NCBI GenBank assembly: GCA_017432615.1
Contig: JAFRIV010000023.1
Location: forward strand, 1 to 64,000
Direction of reading: 5' to 3'
Length of the DNA: 64,000 nt
From: Oscillospiraceae bacterium
GTDB taxonomy: Bacteria; Bacillota; Clostridia; Oscillospirales; Oscillospiraceae
The notes beneath the pieces are model-generated. The model saw only the letters and a program-made list of their open reading frames with translations, was not told the origin of the DNA and did no database searches. The position numbers were made by a program, and so were the translations under genes. The number at the start of each line of letters is the position of its first letter. The first letter of the stretch is position 1. Positions 17,307 through 25,599 of this stretch are shown here, one piece after another.

Positions 17307-17516
17307 ATGAACAGGTTCACCGACCAGATGTGCTGAGGCTATGCAAAAAAAGGCTTTGTGTGGTGGAAACTGCACTCTGCTGTGACGGCACCGGATCCGC
17401 TGTATGCCGCATTGGCCGCTTTGATCGGGATCTCTGCCATATCATCGTAGTATTGTCCGCATCCGGAAGTTCCCGCTTTGCCGGGTGTTGAAAAAAACAA
17501 TCTGAAATTGGAGTAA
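17307..17516 (+). pseudogene. Possible decayed short gene (two in-frame stops)
   Basis: From ATG 17307, which has an AAGGGA upstream, one frame reads as 69 protein-like codons (for example GFVWWKLHSAV and LYAALAALIGISAISS) but is broken by TGA at 17334 and TAG at 17448 before TAA at 17514. Either a small membrane protein gene has decayed here or the resemblance is accidental. No family recognised. Confidence 0.25.
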
Positions 17517-17522
17517 CTTTTT

Positions 17523-18485
17523 ATGGAAAAATCATTTGATGTTGTGGCTTTGGGAGAATTGCTTATTGATTTTACGGAAAACGGACTCAGCGGGCAGGGA
17601 AACCCTTTGCTCGAAGCAAACCCCGGAGGAGCCCCCTGTAATGTGCTGGCCATGCTGGCAAGGCTTGGCAGGCACTGTGCTTTCATCGGGAAAGTGGGGA
17701 AAGACATGTTCGGTACTCAGCTTCGTGCTGCTGCCGAGGAAGCAGGCATCTGCATGGATGGACTTGTAACCGATGATGAAGTACACACCACTCTTGCCTT
17801 TGTCAAAACATTTGAAAACGGAGACAGAGATTTCTCCTTCTACCGCAATCCCGGGGCAGATATGATGCTTCGGGAAGAGGAATTGCCGATGGAAATGATC
17901 CGAAAGGCAAAAATTTTTCATTTCGGAACTCTTTCCATGACACACACGGAAGTTCGTTTTGCAACAAAAAAAGCGGTGGAAGCAGCAAAAGAGGCCGGGG
18001 CTATCATCTCTTTTGATCCGAACCTTCGCCCGCCGTTATGGGCAGATCTGGAAGAAGCTAAAAAGCAGATCATATGGGGGCTTGAAAAATGCGATGTGCT
18101 GAAGATCGCCGACAACGAACTGGAGTTTTTAACAGGGGAAACCGATTTTGACCGTGGTGCTGTCGCATTGCAGAAACAATTCCCCAATATCCGCATTCTG
18201 AATGTCACAGCCGGTGCAGCAGGGAGCTATAGCTTCTATGATGCACAGCGCGTATTTGTGCCTGCTTTCCGACTCGGCGGAACCATAGAGACAACGGGTG
18301 CCGGAGATACTTTCTGCGCCTGCATACTCAATTTTGTTCTGGAATACGGCATGCAGGATCTGACGGAATTGCAGCTTCGGGATATGCTGCGTTTTGCCAA
18401 CGCTGCAGCCTATCTTGTCACAACAAAAAAAGGTGCTATTCGTGTTATGCCTACACGGACAGCAATCGAAGCCATTCTGGGATAA
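17523..18485 (+). CDS. Fructokinase, PfkB family
   Basis: 320 residues. N-terminal VVALGELLIDFTENG and PGGAPCNVLAMLARLG are typical of bacterial fructokinases (ScrK/FrkB); the ATP-site signature ETTGAGDTFCACIL is near residue 258 with catalytic Asp in GAGD. It would phosphorylate fructose released by the preceding amylosucrase-like enzyme to fructose 6-phosphate. RBS ATTGGAG is ahead of ATG 17523. The alpha-glucosidase gene follows 18 bases later. Confidence 0.9.
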   Translation: MEKSFDVVALGELLIDFTENGLSGQGNPLLEANPGGAPCNVLAMLARLGRHCAFIGKVGKDMFGTQLRAAAEEAGICMDGLVTDDEVHTTLAFVKTFENGDRDFSFYRNPGADMMLREEELPMEMIRKAKIFHFGTLSMTHTEVRFATKKAVEAAKEAGAIISFDPNLRPPLWADLEEAKKQIIWGLEKCDVLKIADNELEFLTGETDFDRGAVALQKQFPNIRILNVTAGAAGSYSFYDAQRVFVPAFRLGGTIETTGAGDTFCACILNFVLEYGMQDLTELQLRDMLRFANAAAYLVTTKKGAIRVMPTRTAIEAILG

Positions 18486-18503
18486 ACGGGAGGAGTGTTA
18501 GAT

Positions 18504-20150
18504 ATGAAGCGTTTCCCGGACCCTACCGGACAGCCCTGGTGGAAATCTGCCGTAATCTATCAGGTCTATCCGCTCAGTTTTTCCGACAGTAACGGGGACG
18601 GGATCGGAGATATTCCGGGGATCCTCTCCAGACTGGATTATCTTGCCGATCTTGGTATTGATGCTATTTGGCTCTCACCGGTTTACTGTTCACCCATGGC
18701 AGATAACGGCTATGATATTTCCGACTATCGGGCTATCGATCCGGTTTTCGGCACGATGAAAGATATGGAGGATCTGATCCGGGAAGCGGGAAAGCGGAAC
18801 ATCCGGATCCTGATGGATCTGGTGCTGAATCATTCTTCGGATGAGCATATCTGGTTCCGGGAGGCAAAAAAAAGCCGGCTCAATCCGTATCACGATTACT
18901 ATATCTGGCGGGACGAAGGCGATCAGGCCATCACGGAGGAAAAGGTAGACTTTGCAGATTCCAGCTGGGAATGGGTGCCGGAAGTCAGGCAGTATTATTA
19001 TCATCAGTTTTCGGCAAAACAGCCGGACCTGAACTGGGAAAACCCTGCTCTGCGTGCAGAACTCTATGATATGATCCGCTGGTGGAAAGGAAAAGGGATC
19101 GGCGGGTTTCGCCTGGATGTGGTAGACCATCTGGGAAAAGATCCCGATCGGCACATTCGGGTAAACGGACCGCGCCTGCATGAATTTGTCCGCGAGATGA
19201 GCCGGGAATGTTTTCAGGATGGAGATCTGCTTACCGTCGGGGAGGCCTGGAGCGCAACAACGGAAATTGCCAAGAGGTACAGCGCACCCGATGGAAGTGA
19301 ACTATCTATGATATTTCAGTTTGAGCATATCAAACTTGACCAGAAGGAGGGGAAAGAAAAATGGGATCTTGCCCCGCTGCCGTTTTTGAAGCTCAAACAG
19401 GTACTGGCTGCCTGGCAGAAAGACCTTTTCAATTGCGGCTGGAACAGTCAGTTCTGGGAAAATCATGATCTTCCGCGTATCGTCTCACGATGGGGCGACG
19501 ATGGGAAGTACCGTGCAGAGTCTGCAAAAATGCTGGCTGTACTGTTGCTTTCCCTGCAGGGCACGCCTTTTATATACCAGGGTCAGGAAATCGGGATGAC
19601 CAACGCCGGACTGGCACTGGAGGAGCATATCGATATCGAGACCCGCCAGGTGATTCGTCGGCGCAGGGAGATTGGTTTTTCCGAGGAGGAGATCCTTCGC
19701 TCAGTACGGGCAAAGAGCCGGGATAATGCAAGAACGCCTATGCAGTGGAACGCCGGGAAAAATGCCGGCTTTACTGCGGGAAAACCGTGGATGCCGGTGA
19801 ACCCCAATTACCGTGAAGTAAATGTTGAAAACCAGATCCGGGATGAAACTTCCGTTTACAGCTGTTATAAAAATCTGATTCGCATCCGGAAGCAGCATCC
19901 TGTTTTTGTCGACGGCGAGTTTCATCTGTTGCTGGAAGCACATGAGGAGATCTTTGCCTTTACCCGTTCCAATCATGAGGAGACATTACTGATCCTCGCC
20001 AATTTTTACGGCAGAACGATTCCAAATCCTCTGCAGGACTATTTTCAAAAAGGAGAGATCCTGTTCTCAACCTATCCGGATATCCCGCACAGCAACTGTC
20101 TTCGCCCCTATGAGGCAGCAATCTGCAAAATAGAACCGATTCCCTCTTGA
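18504..20150 (+). CDS. GH13 alpha-glucosidase, oligo-1,6-glucosidase type
   Basis: 548 residues, cytoplasmic GH13 (subfamily 31-like). Seen: IYQVYPLSFSDSNGDGIGD, DLVLNHSSDEH, nucleophile Asp in GFRLDVVDH, acid/base Glu in TVGEAWS, and ENHDLPRIVSRWGDD. The residue after the nucleophile is Val, which in characterised relatives goes with alpha-1,6 rather than alpha-1,4 preference. It would split isomaltose- or palatinose-like disaccharides in the cell. GGGAGGAG at 18488-18495 fits ATG 18504; the in-frame GTG at 18495 overlaps that ribosome binding site and is rejected. Confidence 0.92.
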   Translation: MKRFPDPTGQPWWKSAVIYQVYPLSFSDSNGDGIGDIPGILSRLDYLADLGIDAIWLSPVYCSPMADNGYDISDYRAIDPVFGTMKDMEDLIREAGKRNIRILMDLVLNHSSDEHIWFREAKKSRLNPYHDYYIWRDEGDQAITEEKVDFADSSWEWVPEVRQYYYHQFSAKQPDLNWENPALRAELYDMIRWWKGKGIGGFRLDVVDHLGKDPDRHIRVNGPRLHEFVREMSRECFQDGDLLTVGEAWSATTEIAKRYSAPDGSELSMIFQFEHIKLDQKEGKEKWDLAPLPFLKLKQVLAAWQKDLFNCGWNSQFWENHDLPRIVSRWGDDGKYRAESAKMLAVLLLSLQGTPFIYQGQEIGMTNAGLALEEHIDIETRQVIRRRREIGFSEEEILRSVRAKSRDNARTPMQWNAGKNAGFTAGKPWMPVNPNYREVNVENQIRDETSVYSCYKNLIRIRKQHPVFVDGEFHLLLEAHEEIFAFTRSNHEETLLILANFYGRTIPNPLQDYFQKGEILFSTYPDIPHSNCLRPYEAAICKIEPIPS

Positions 20151-20175
20151 CAAATTGTGTGTTATAGTTAACAAT
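20147..20175 (+). promoter_or_regulatory. Probable cardiolipin synthase promoter
   Basis: TTGACA at 20147-20152 overlaps the stop of the preceding gene; a 17-bp spacer leads to AACAAT (20170-20175), with a TATAAA at 20175 as an alternative. Confidence 0.45.
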
Positions 20176-20224
20176 ATAAAACCAATCGGTTAGGAGATAA
20201 AGCGGGAGAGGAGCGTGAAGGACC

Positions 20225-21796
20225 GTGCGGGAGGAGCATAGGATTGTCCGGTTGGCAAAACCGGTCAAAAAAGGCTTGCTGCATTTGGTGTTCAGCCGTT
20301 TCCTGATCATTTTTCTCCTGATGGGACTGCAGGTCGGTGTTTTTGTAGTGCTCTATGGATGGCTTGCACATCTGAGCCGATATACCATAGTTGCCCAGAC
20401 TGTTTTTACCGGGATTGTTGTGATCTATCTTTTCAACAACGAGATGGATACTTCCGCCAAACTGACATGGCTGTTTTTGATATCGCTTTTCCCTTTGCCG
20501 GGAGCAGCGCTGCTCTCTTTTACACAGACAAATCTCGGACACCGCAATCTGAAACAGCAGGTGGACCGACGGATTCAGGAAAGCAAGAAAGCTCTTTTAC
20601 AGCCGGAAGGTGTGCTGGAGCAACTGGAGAGGGAGGGCGACGGAACGGAAGACCTTGTCCGCTATCTGAACCGCAGCGGATGTTTCCCTGCCTACCGGGA
20701 TACCGAAGTGAAATATTATCCGCAGGGAGAGGATACATTCCCTGCGATGATCAGAGAACTGGAAAAGGCAGAAAGATTTATCTTTCTGGAGTTCTTTATT
20801 ATAGAAGAAGGATACATGTGGGGACAGGTGCTTGACATCCTGATCCGGAAGGCAGATGCGGGCGTCGATGTGCGGGTAATGTATGACGGGATGTGCGAAA
20901 TGTTCCACCTGCCTCATGCCTATTGGAAACTTCTGCAGGAACATGGAATTCAGGCGCAACCTTTTGCCCCGATCCGTCCGATCGTTTCTTCTCATTATAA
21001 TTACCGCGATCATCGCAAGATCCTTGTGATCGATGGCAAGGTGGCATTTACCGGAGGTGTTAATCTGGCAGATGAATACATCAACCGGATCCAGCGCTTC
21101 GGCAGGTGGAAGGATACCGCGATCATGCTGCGCGGCACAGCGGCACACAGCTTTACGCTGATGTTTCTGCAGTTGTGGAATACCAGGGATCCTTCTCCAA
21201 TTTCTCTGCCGGAATGGTCGGATACATCCCCAGAAGCCCCTGATCCGGGAGGCTTTGTGATTCCTTACTGTGACTGCCCTCTGGATGAAGACAAAGTCGG
21301 CGAAACAGTCTACATGGATATCCTCTACCGGGCAACAGACTATGTGCATATTATGACGCCTTATCTGATTCTGGATGGGGAGATGGAGGCGGCGCTGAAA
21401 TATGCAGCCCAGCGAGGTATAGATGTTAAGATCATTCTTCCCGGTATCCCGGACAAAAAGCTTGCCAATGCTTTGGCAAAATCACATTACAGGGCACTTA
21501 CGGCCGCGGGGGTGAAGCTTTATGAGTATACACCGGGTTTTGTACATGCAAAGGTTTTTGTCAGCGATGCGAAAAAGGCTGTGATCGGAACCATTAATCT
21601 GGATTATCGAAGCCTGTATCATCATTTTGAATGTGCGGCCTACCTGTTTCAGGTACCCTGCATTCCCGATATTGAGGAAGATTTTCAAGCCACATTGTCT
21701 CAATGCCGTCTTGTGACGGAAGAAACCATGAAACAGGAAAGTTTTACTGTACGTTTTTTAAGCCATCTCATGAAATTTATCGCCCCGCTTATGTGA
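20225..21796 (+). CDS. cls: Cardiolipin synthase (phospholipase D family)
   Basis: 523 residues. Three hydrophobic segments at about 25-50, 58-75 and 80-100 anchor it in the membrane. Two PLD domains each carry an HKD motif: HRKILVIDGKVAFTGG near 263 and HAKVFVSDAKKAVIGTINLD near 440. It joins two phosphatidylglycerols to cardiolipin with release of glycerol. The start GTG 20225 has GAAGGA just upstream. It stands alone between the sugar operon and cysK. Confidence 0.93.
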   Translation: MREEHRIVRLAKPVKKGLLHLVFSRFLIIFLLMGLQVGVFVVLYGWLAHLSRYTIVAQTVFTGIVVIYLFNNEMDTSAKLTWLFLISLFPLPGAALLSFTQTNLGHRNLKQQVDRRIQESKKALLQPEGVLEQLEREGDGTEDLVRYLNRSGCFPAYRDTEVKYYPQGEDTFPAMIRELEKAERFIFLEFFIIEEGYMWGQVLDILIRKADAGVDVRVMYDGMCEMFHLPHAYWKLLQEHGIQAQPFAPIRPIVSSHYNYRDHRKILVIDGKVAFTGGVNLADEYINRIQRFGRWKDTAIMLRGTAAHSFTLMFLQLWNTRDPSPISLPEWSDTSPEAPDPGGFVIPYCDCPLDEDKVGETVYMDILYRATDYVHIMTPYLILDGEMEAALKYAAQRGIDVKIILPGIPDKKLANALAKSHYRALTAAGVKLYEYTPGFVHAKVFVSDAKKAVIGTINLDYRSLYHHFECAAYLFQVPCIPDIEEDFQATLSQCRLVTEETMKQESFTVRFLSHLMKFIAPLM

Positions 21797-21807
21797 AGCG
21801 GGGCGAT
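21779..21807. terminator. Hairpin between cls and cysK
   Basis: ATCGCCCCGCTT (21779-21790) pairs perfectly with AAGCGGGGCGAT (21796-21807); the stem includes the cls stop codon. T runs on either side are weak, so this is a probable bidirectional terminator between the converging genes. Confidence 0.6.
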
Positions 21808-21838
21808 TGCCATAAAAGGGAATACAGCGGGAAACAGT

Positions 21839-22771
21839 TCAGTCCGTAAAGAGCGGAGTGGAAAGATACCGGTCACCGGTATCCGGCAGAAGGACTACTA
21901 TGTTCTTGCCTCTGTTTTCCGGTCGTTTTGCAAGTTGGATGGCTGCCCAGACTGCAGCACCTGAAGAAATACCGACCAGGACGCCTTCCAGGCGGCCAAT
22001 AGTTTTTCCAGTAGCAAACGCATCTTCATTTTTTACCGTGATTATTTCATCATAGATCCCGGTATCCAGCACTTCCGGTACAAAACCGGCGCCGATTCCC
22101 TGAATCTTATGAGGACCGGGTGTCCCTTTGGAGAGCACCGGAGAACCGGCGGGTTCTACAGCTACGATAGTTACCTTAGGATTTTTTTCCTTCAGATAGC
22201 TGCCGACGCCTGTCAGTGTTCCTCCGGTACCGACCCCTGCCACAAAAACGTCAACTTTTCCGTCAGTATCCTCCCAGATCTCAGGTCCGGTAGTTGCTTT
22301 ATGAATAGCGGGGTTGGCAGGGTTGACAAACTGGCCGGGGATGAACGCATCGGGAATCTCCTTTGCCAGCTCATCCGCTTTGGCAATAGCACCTTTCATG
22401 CCCTTTGTGCCGTCCGTCAGAACGAGTTCGGCTCCATAGGCTTTCATAAGCTGGCGGCGTTCCACGCTCATGGTTTCCGGCATGACGATAACGATCCTGT
22501 ACCCACGTGCCGCCGCGACGGACGCAAGGCCGATGCCGGTATTGCCCGAAGTCGGCTCAATGATTACAGAACCTTCCTTCAGCAACCCCTTTTGTTCAGC
22601 GTCGTCGATCATGGCCTTGGCAATTCTGTCCTTGACAGAGCCGGCCGGGTTTAAATATTCCAGCTTGGCCAGAACCTTTGCTGCCAGCCCTTCCTGATGT
22701 TCTATATGGGTAAGCTCCAATAAGGGAGTTTTCCCTATTAATTGATCTGCTGATGTGTAGATAGCGGACAT
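21839..22771 (-). CDS. cysK: Cysteine synthase A
   Basis: 310 residues. O-acetylserine sulfhydrylase: makes cysteine from O-acetylserine and sulfide using pyridoxal phosphate. The PLP lysine is in [11 protein letters not shown] (about residue 43), substrate loop [10 protein letters not shown] (about 72-81), PLP phosphate loop [12 protein letters not shown] (about 178-189). ATG 22771 is chosen because GGAGGAA lies seven bases upstream; the in-frame ATG at 22786 overlaps that site. The promoter carries a likely repressor site. Confidence 0.95.
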   Translation of the reverse strand: MSAIYTSADQLIGKTPLLELTHIEHQEGLAAKVLAKLEYLNPAGSVKDRIAKAMIDDAEQKGLLKEGSVIIEPTSGNTGIGLASVAAARGYRIVIVMPETMSVERRQLMKAYGAELVLTDGTKGMKGAIAKADELAKEIPDAFIPGQFVNPANPAIHKATTGPEIWEDTDGKVDVFVAGVGTGGTLTGVGSYLKEKNPKVTIVAVEPAGSPVLSKGTPGPHKIQGIGAGFVPEVLDTGIYDEIITVKNEDAFATGKTIGRLEGVLVGISSGAAVWAAIQLAKRPENRGKNIVVLLPDTGDRYLSTPLFTD

Positions 22772-22804
22772 AAATACTTCCTCCATTCGTAAATTACCCT
22801 ATAA

Positions 22805-22821
22805 CCTATCAGTTAAATAGG
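22805..22821 (-). promoter_or_regulatory. Operator candidate downstream of the cysK -10 box
   Basis: CCTAT (22805-22809) and ATAGG (22817-22821) are inverted around seven bases, just after the -10 box. This resembles operators of Rrf2-family regulators (CymR/IscR type) that control cysteine genes in Firmicutes. Assignment to that family is inference. Confidence 0.4.
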
Positions 22822-22829
22822 ATAATAAG

Positions 22830-22858
22830 TTTATACATCGGACAGAAGCATTTGTCAA
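22830..22858 (-). promoter_or_regulatory. cysK promoter
   Basis: Minus strand: TTGACA (22853-22858), a 17-bp spacer, TATAAA (22830-22835). Confidence 0.8.
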
Positions 22859-22860
22859 GA

Positions 22861-22898
22861 GCTTTTTAAAAAAGCTGCGGCATCAAACGATGCCGCAG
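22861..22898 (-). terminator. Terminator of the first ECF sigma/anti-sigma operon
   Basis: CTGCGGCATC (22875-22884) pairs perfectly with GATGCCGCAG (22889-22898); on the minus strand CTTTTTTAAAAAG follows. Confidence 0.85.
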
Positions 22899-22920
22899 GA
22901 ATGGCTGTCACCGGATTTGG

Positions 22921-23721
22921 TTATGAGACCCGGTTTTCAGGAAGGAGTTCTTCGGCCATGGTGAGCAGCGCCTCCTTTGAAAGCGCGCCGTTTATCTGAA
23001 AGAGGGAAAAGTGGGTATCGGCAATCTGCCAGGTGACAATCTGTGTTTCACTCACGCGGATCTCCTCTCCGGGAGCAAATTCCGTATACCCGAAGTGAAG
23101 CGTTCCGGCGGCCTGTGCGGCTTCTTCCTCCGGTGTCGGCACATAATCCAGCGGTACTACTTTATGGGTGGAGCGGTCGTAATGCAAATGGATGCCTTTT
23201 ACGGTACGATCTTCCTGTGAAGAGGAGACGGAGGTTTCTGTCAGATATTTTTCCTGAAAAAAGGAAACCGAGTCATTTTCCTTCTGATAATGGAGTTCAA
23301 AAGAATTGTATGTCTCCAACACCTGATTTTCTTCATCCAGGATCTGGTTTTCTATTTTGTTTCCGCTCTGAAAAGTATAACCGTTGGAAAAAGCAGAGGG
23401 ACAGAGAGGGGAATACCCCTCTTTTTCCATTGCTCTGGACGCAGCCTCCACAGTGTGGTAATCGGGATCCAGCAGGGATTTGCCGCCGGAGAAGATGCTG
23501 ACGGGTTTCCCCCCTGCTGCATAGGCACACACTCCTATGGCAAAAAGCAGGGTTGCCGCAAGAAAAAGGGTTTTCCAATGTCTGATTCTGATCATTTTCA
23601 GTGTCCTTTCCTGATGGGCGGAGGGAATCTTTTCAAAAACCATATCTGTGATACGTTCCGGATCCAATGTGTAAGGGATACTGTCCCGCAGCAGCAGATC
23701 AGACAGGTTTTCTGATTTCAT
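22921..23721 (-). CDS. Putative anti-sigma factor with DUF4367-like outer domain
   Basis: 266 residues: a cytosolic N-terminus of about 48 residues (SDLLLRDSIPYTLDPERITD), one membrane helix at about 49-70 (TLFLAATLLFAIGVCAYAAG) and an outer domain of about 195 residues. The C-terminal part (VTWQIADTHFSLFQINGALS) resembles the DUF4367 domain found in anti-sigma and regulatory membrane proteins. It overlaps the sigma factor gene by four bases, the usual layout of an ECF sigma factor with its antagonist. What signal it senses cannot be read from the sequence. Confidence 0.65.
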   Translation of the reverse strand: MKSENLSDLLLRDSIPYTLDPERITDMVFEKIPSAHQERTLKMIRIRHWKTLFLAATLLFAIGVCAYAAGGKPVSIFSGGKSLLDPDYHTVEAASRAMEKEGYSPLCPSAFSNGYTFQSGNKIENQILDEENQVLETYNSFELHYQKENDSVSFFQEKYLTETSVSSSQEDRTVKGIHLHYDRSTHKVVPLDYVPTPEEEAAQAAGTLHFGYTEFAPGEEIRVSETQIVTWQIADTHFSLFQINGALSKEALLTMAEELLPENRVS

Positions 23722-24251
23722 GTTGATTCCTCCGGATTCAAAAGTTGTTTCAGTTTCTTTTTTCCTCTGGAAAGGCGCGTTTTGACAGTGGACAGATTCA
23801 TCCCCATGGCTCGGCTTATTTCTTTGAGACTTTCCCTGTAACGATAGAACCGCACGAAGATCTCCAAGTCTTCTTCTCCCAGTTCGGCTACAGCTTCCCA
23901 GAGAAAAGGATTCGGCGGAGGATAACTGACACCGGGGAGAAGTTCGGCGTCCGGTGCATCCAGCGAGCAGATTTCCTTTTTTGACCGCAGGCGCTCGATC
24001 GCCTGATTACGTGCGACTCCGGCCATATAGGCGCGCAGCGAGCCTTTTTTCGGATCGATCCGTACAGCATTTTGCCATACACTGAAAAATACATCTGCTG
24101 TGATCTCTTCCGTATCTTCTCTGGAAAGCAGACTGCCCACAGTGCGATACAATACGGTACTTAGATAGGGCGTATAGGTTCTTATGGCTGCTTCCAGGGC
24201 TTCTTCCTTACGGCTTTGCAGAGCCAGAAGCAGTTTCTGTTCCTCTGTCAT
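23718..24251 (-). CDS. ECF-family RNA polymerase sigma factor
   Basis: 177 residues. Region 2 is at about 20-90 (EDTEEITADVFFSVWQNA, ARNQAIERLR) and region 4 helix-turn-helix at about 125-170 (LKEISRAMGMNLSTVKTRLSRGKKKLKQLL). The C-terminus overlaps the anti-sigma gene (ATGA). A TGAAAC/CGAATC pair upstream suggests that it transcribes its own gene. Confidence 0.9.
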   Translation of the reverse strand: MTEEQKLLLALQSRKEEALEAAIRTYTPYLSTVLYRTVGSLLSREDTEEITADVFFSVWQNAVRIDPKKGSLRAYMAGVARNQAIERLRSKKEICSLDAPDAELLPGVSYPPPNPFLWEAVAELGEEDLEIFVRFYRYRESLKEISRAMGMNLSTVKTRLSRGKKKLKQLLNPEEST

Positions 24252-24303
24252 AATGGTACCTTTCTGATGGTAACGATGGAGCGCTCTTTTCGTTTCACAT
24301 ATA

Positions 24304-24332
24304 GATTCGGGAAAAATTGGGAAAAAGTTTCA
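24304..24332 (-). promoter_or_regulatory. ECF-type promoter, probable autoregulation of the sigma gene
   Basis: Minus strand: TGAAAC (24327-24332), a 17-bp spacer of mostly T and C, then CGAATC (24304-24309). TGAAAC at -35 with a CG-starting -10 is the usual form for ECF sigma factors. It lies about 50 bases before the sigma gene. Confidence 0.45.
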
Positions 24333-24348
24333 TGCTCACAGAAAAAAG

Positions 24349-24376
24349 TTGAATAAAATTTCCCATGTGTTATAAT
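24349..24376 (+). promoter_or_regulatory. Promoter of the CDF transporter operon
   Basis: TTGAAT (24349-24354), a 16-bp spacer, TATAAT (24371-24376). Confidence 0.65.
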
Positions 24377-24439
24377 TTGAAACAATTCCCAAAAAGAATT
24401 GCCCTATAGAATACCATACGCTGATTGGAGAGACTGACG

Positions 24440-25582
24440 ATGAATCCGGAAATAAATAATCAGACTGAAACTACCCCGGCAGGAAGAGATCGCGTGATTT
24501 TTCAAACCAGCATGATCGGAATCGGGGTCAATGTGCTGCTTGCCGCTTTGAAAGCAACTGTCGGGCTGCTCTCTCATTCTATCGCCGTGTTACTGGACGC
24601 CATAAACAATCTTTCAGATGCTCTTTCTTCTGTCATTACGATTTTCGGAGTTCGCCTTGCTTCGCGCCGGCCGGACAAGAAGCATCCGCTGGGGCATGGG
24701 AGGATCGAGTATTTAAGCGCGATGCTTGTCTCGGCAATTGTGCTGTACGCCGGTATTACTGCGCTGATTGAATCCGTTAAAAAGATCCTCCATCCGGAAC
24801 AGGCAGATTACAGCATACTGTCGCTTCTGATCATTGCTGCAGCTGTCGTGGCCAAGCTGCTGCTCGGACGCTATGTGAAACAGAAAGGGAAGGAAGTGAA
24901 TTCCTCTTCTCTCACAGCGTCAGGGGCCGATGCGCTGTTTGATGCCATCCTGTCATTATCCGTGCTGCTTTCTGCCATTGTGTTCCTGATTACGGGGCTG
25001 TCTCTTGAGGCGTATGTCGGCGTGGTAATTGCTGCATTTATTATCAAGGCAGGCATTGAGATGATGCAGGAGACGCTGGATGATATCCTGGGTGTGCGGC
25101 CTGATGCGGAATTGACATCGAAGATCAAGCACATACTCAATGAGGAGCCGGAAGTATATGGTGCGTATGATCTGTTTTTAAATAATTATGGCCCGGATAA
25201 AAATTATGCATCCGTACATCTGGAGCTGGACGACACCATGACGGTGCAGGAAGTTGACACCTTGACGAGACGTCTGCAGTCAAAAGTGTATAATGAGACA
25301 GGTGTAGTGCTGACCGGGGTCGGAGTTTATTCCCATAATACCACAGACAACGAAGCAGCACAGATCCGAAATACGGTACAGAAAATCGTTCTTTCTCATG
25401 ACTGGGCGTTACAGTTCCACGGCTTTTATGCTGAACCGGCAGAAAAATTGATCCGCTTTGATGTGGTGATGAGTTTTGAAATCGATCCAAAGCAGGGGAT
25501 CGATATCCTTACCAGAGAGGTATTGGAACAATATCCGGATTATACAGTCGTGATCGCACCGGATGTGGATATTTCAGACTGA
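24440..25582 (+). CDS. Cation diffusion facilitator (CDF) transporter
   Basis: 380 residues. CDF exporters swap a divalent metal ion (Zn, Fe, Mn or Cd) for protons. Six helices at about 25-215; metal-site aspartates lie in LLDAINNLSDALSS (helix 2) and ADALFDAILS (helix 5), and HPLGHGRIEYLSA is the conserved loop. The C-terminal cytosolic domain (from about 225) is longer than in FieF and includes a duplicated-looking ferredoxin-like region. Metal specificity cannot be set from the sequence. ATG 24440 has TTGGAGAG upstream; TTG 24425 overlaps that site. Confidence 0.9.
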   Translation: MNPEINNQTETTPAGRDRVIFQTSMIGIGVNVLLAALKATVGLLSHSIAVLLDAINNLSDALSSVITIFGVRLASRRPDKKHPLGHGRIEYLSAMLVSAIVLYAGITALIESVKKILHPEQADYSILSLLIIAAAVVAKLLLGRYVKQKGKEVNSSSLTASGADALFDAILSLSVLLSAIVFLITGLSLEAYVGVVIAAFIIKAGIEMMQETLDDILGVRPDAELTSKIKHILNEEPEVYGAYDLFLNNYGPDKNYASVHLELDDTMTVQEVDTLTRRLQSKVYNETGVVLTGVGVYSHNTTDNEAAQIRNTVQKIVLSHDWALQFHGFYAEPAEKLIRFDVVMSFEIDPKQGIDILTREVLEQYPDYTVVIAPDVDISD

Positions 25583-25599
25583 GAAGGTGAAGACAGACG

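Noticed and set aside
17307..17450. Selenocysteine or other stop-codon recoding at TGA 17334
   Set aside because: A second, different in-frame stop (TAG 17448) follows, no SECIS-like hairpin is evident beside the TGA, and no selenoprotein family matches.
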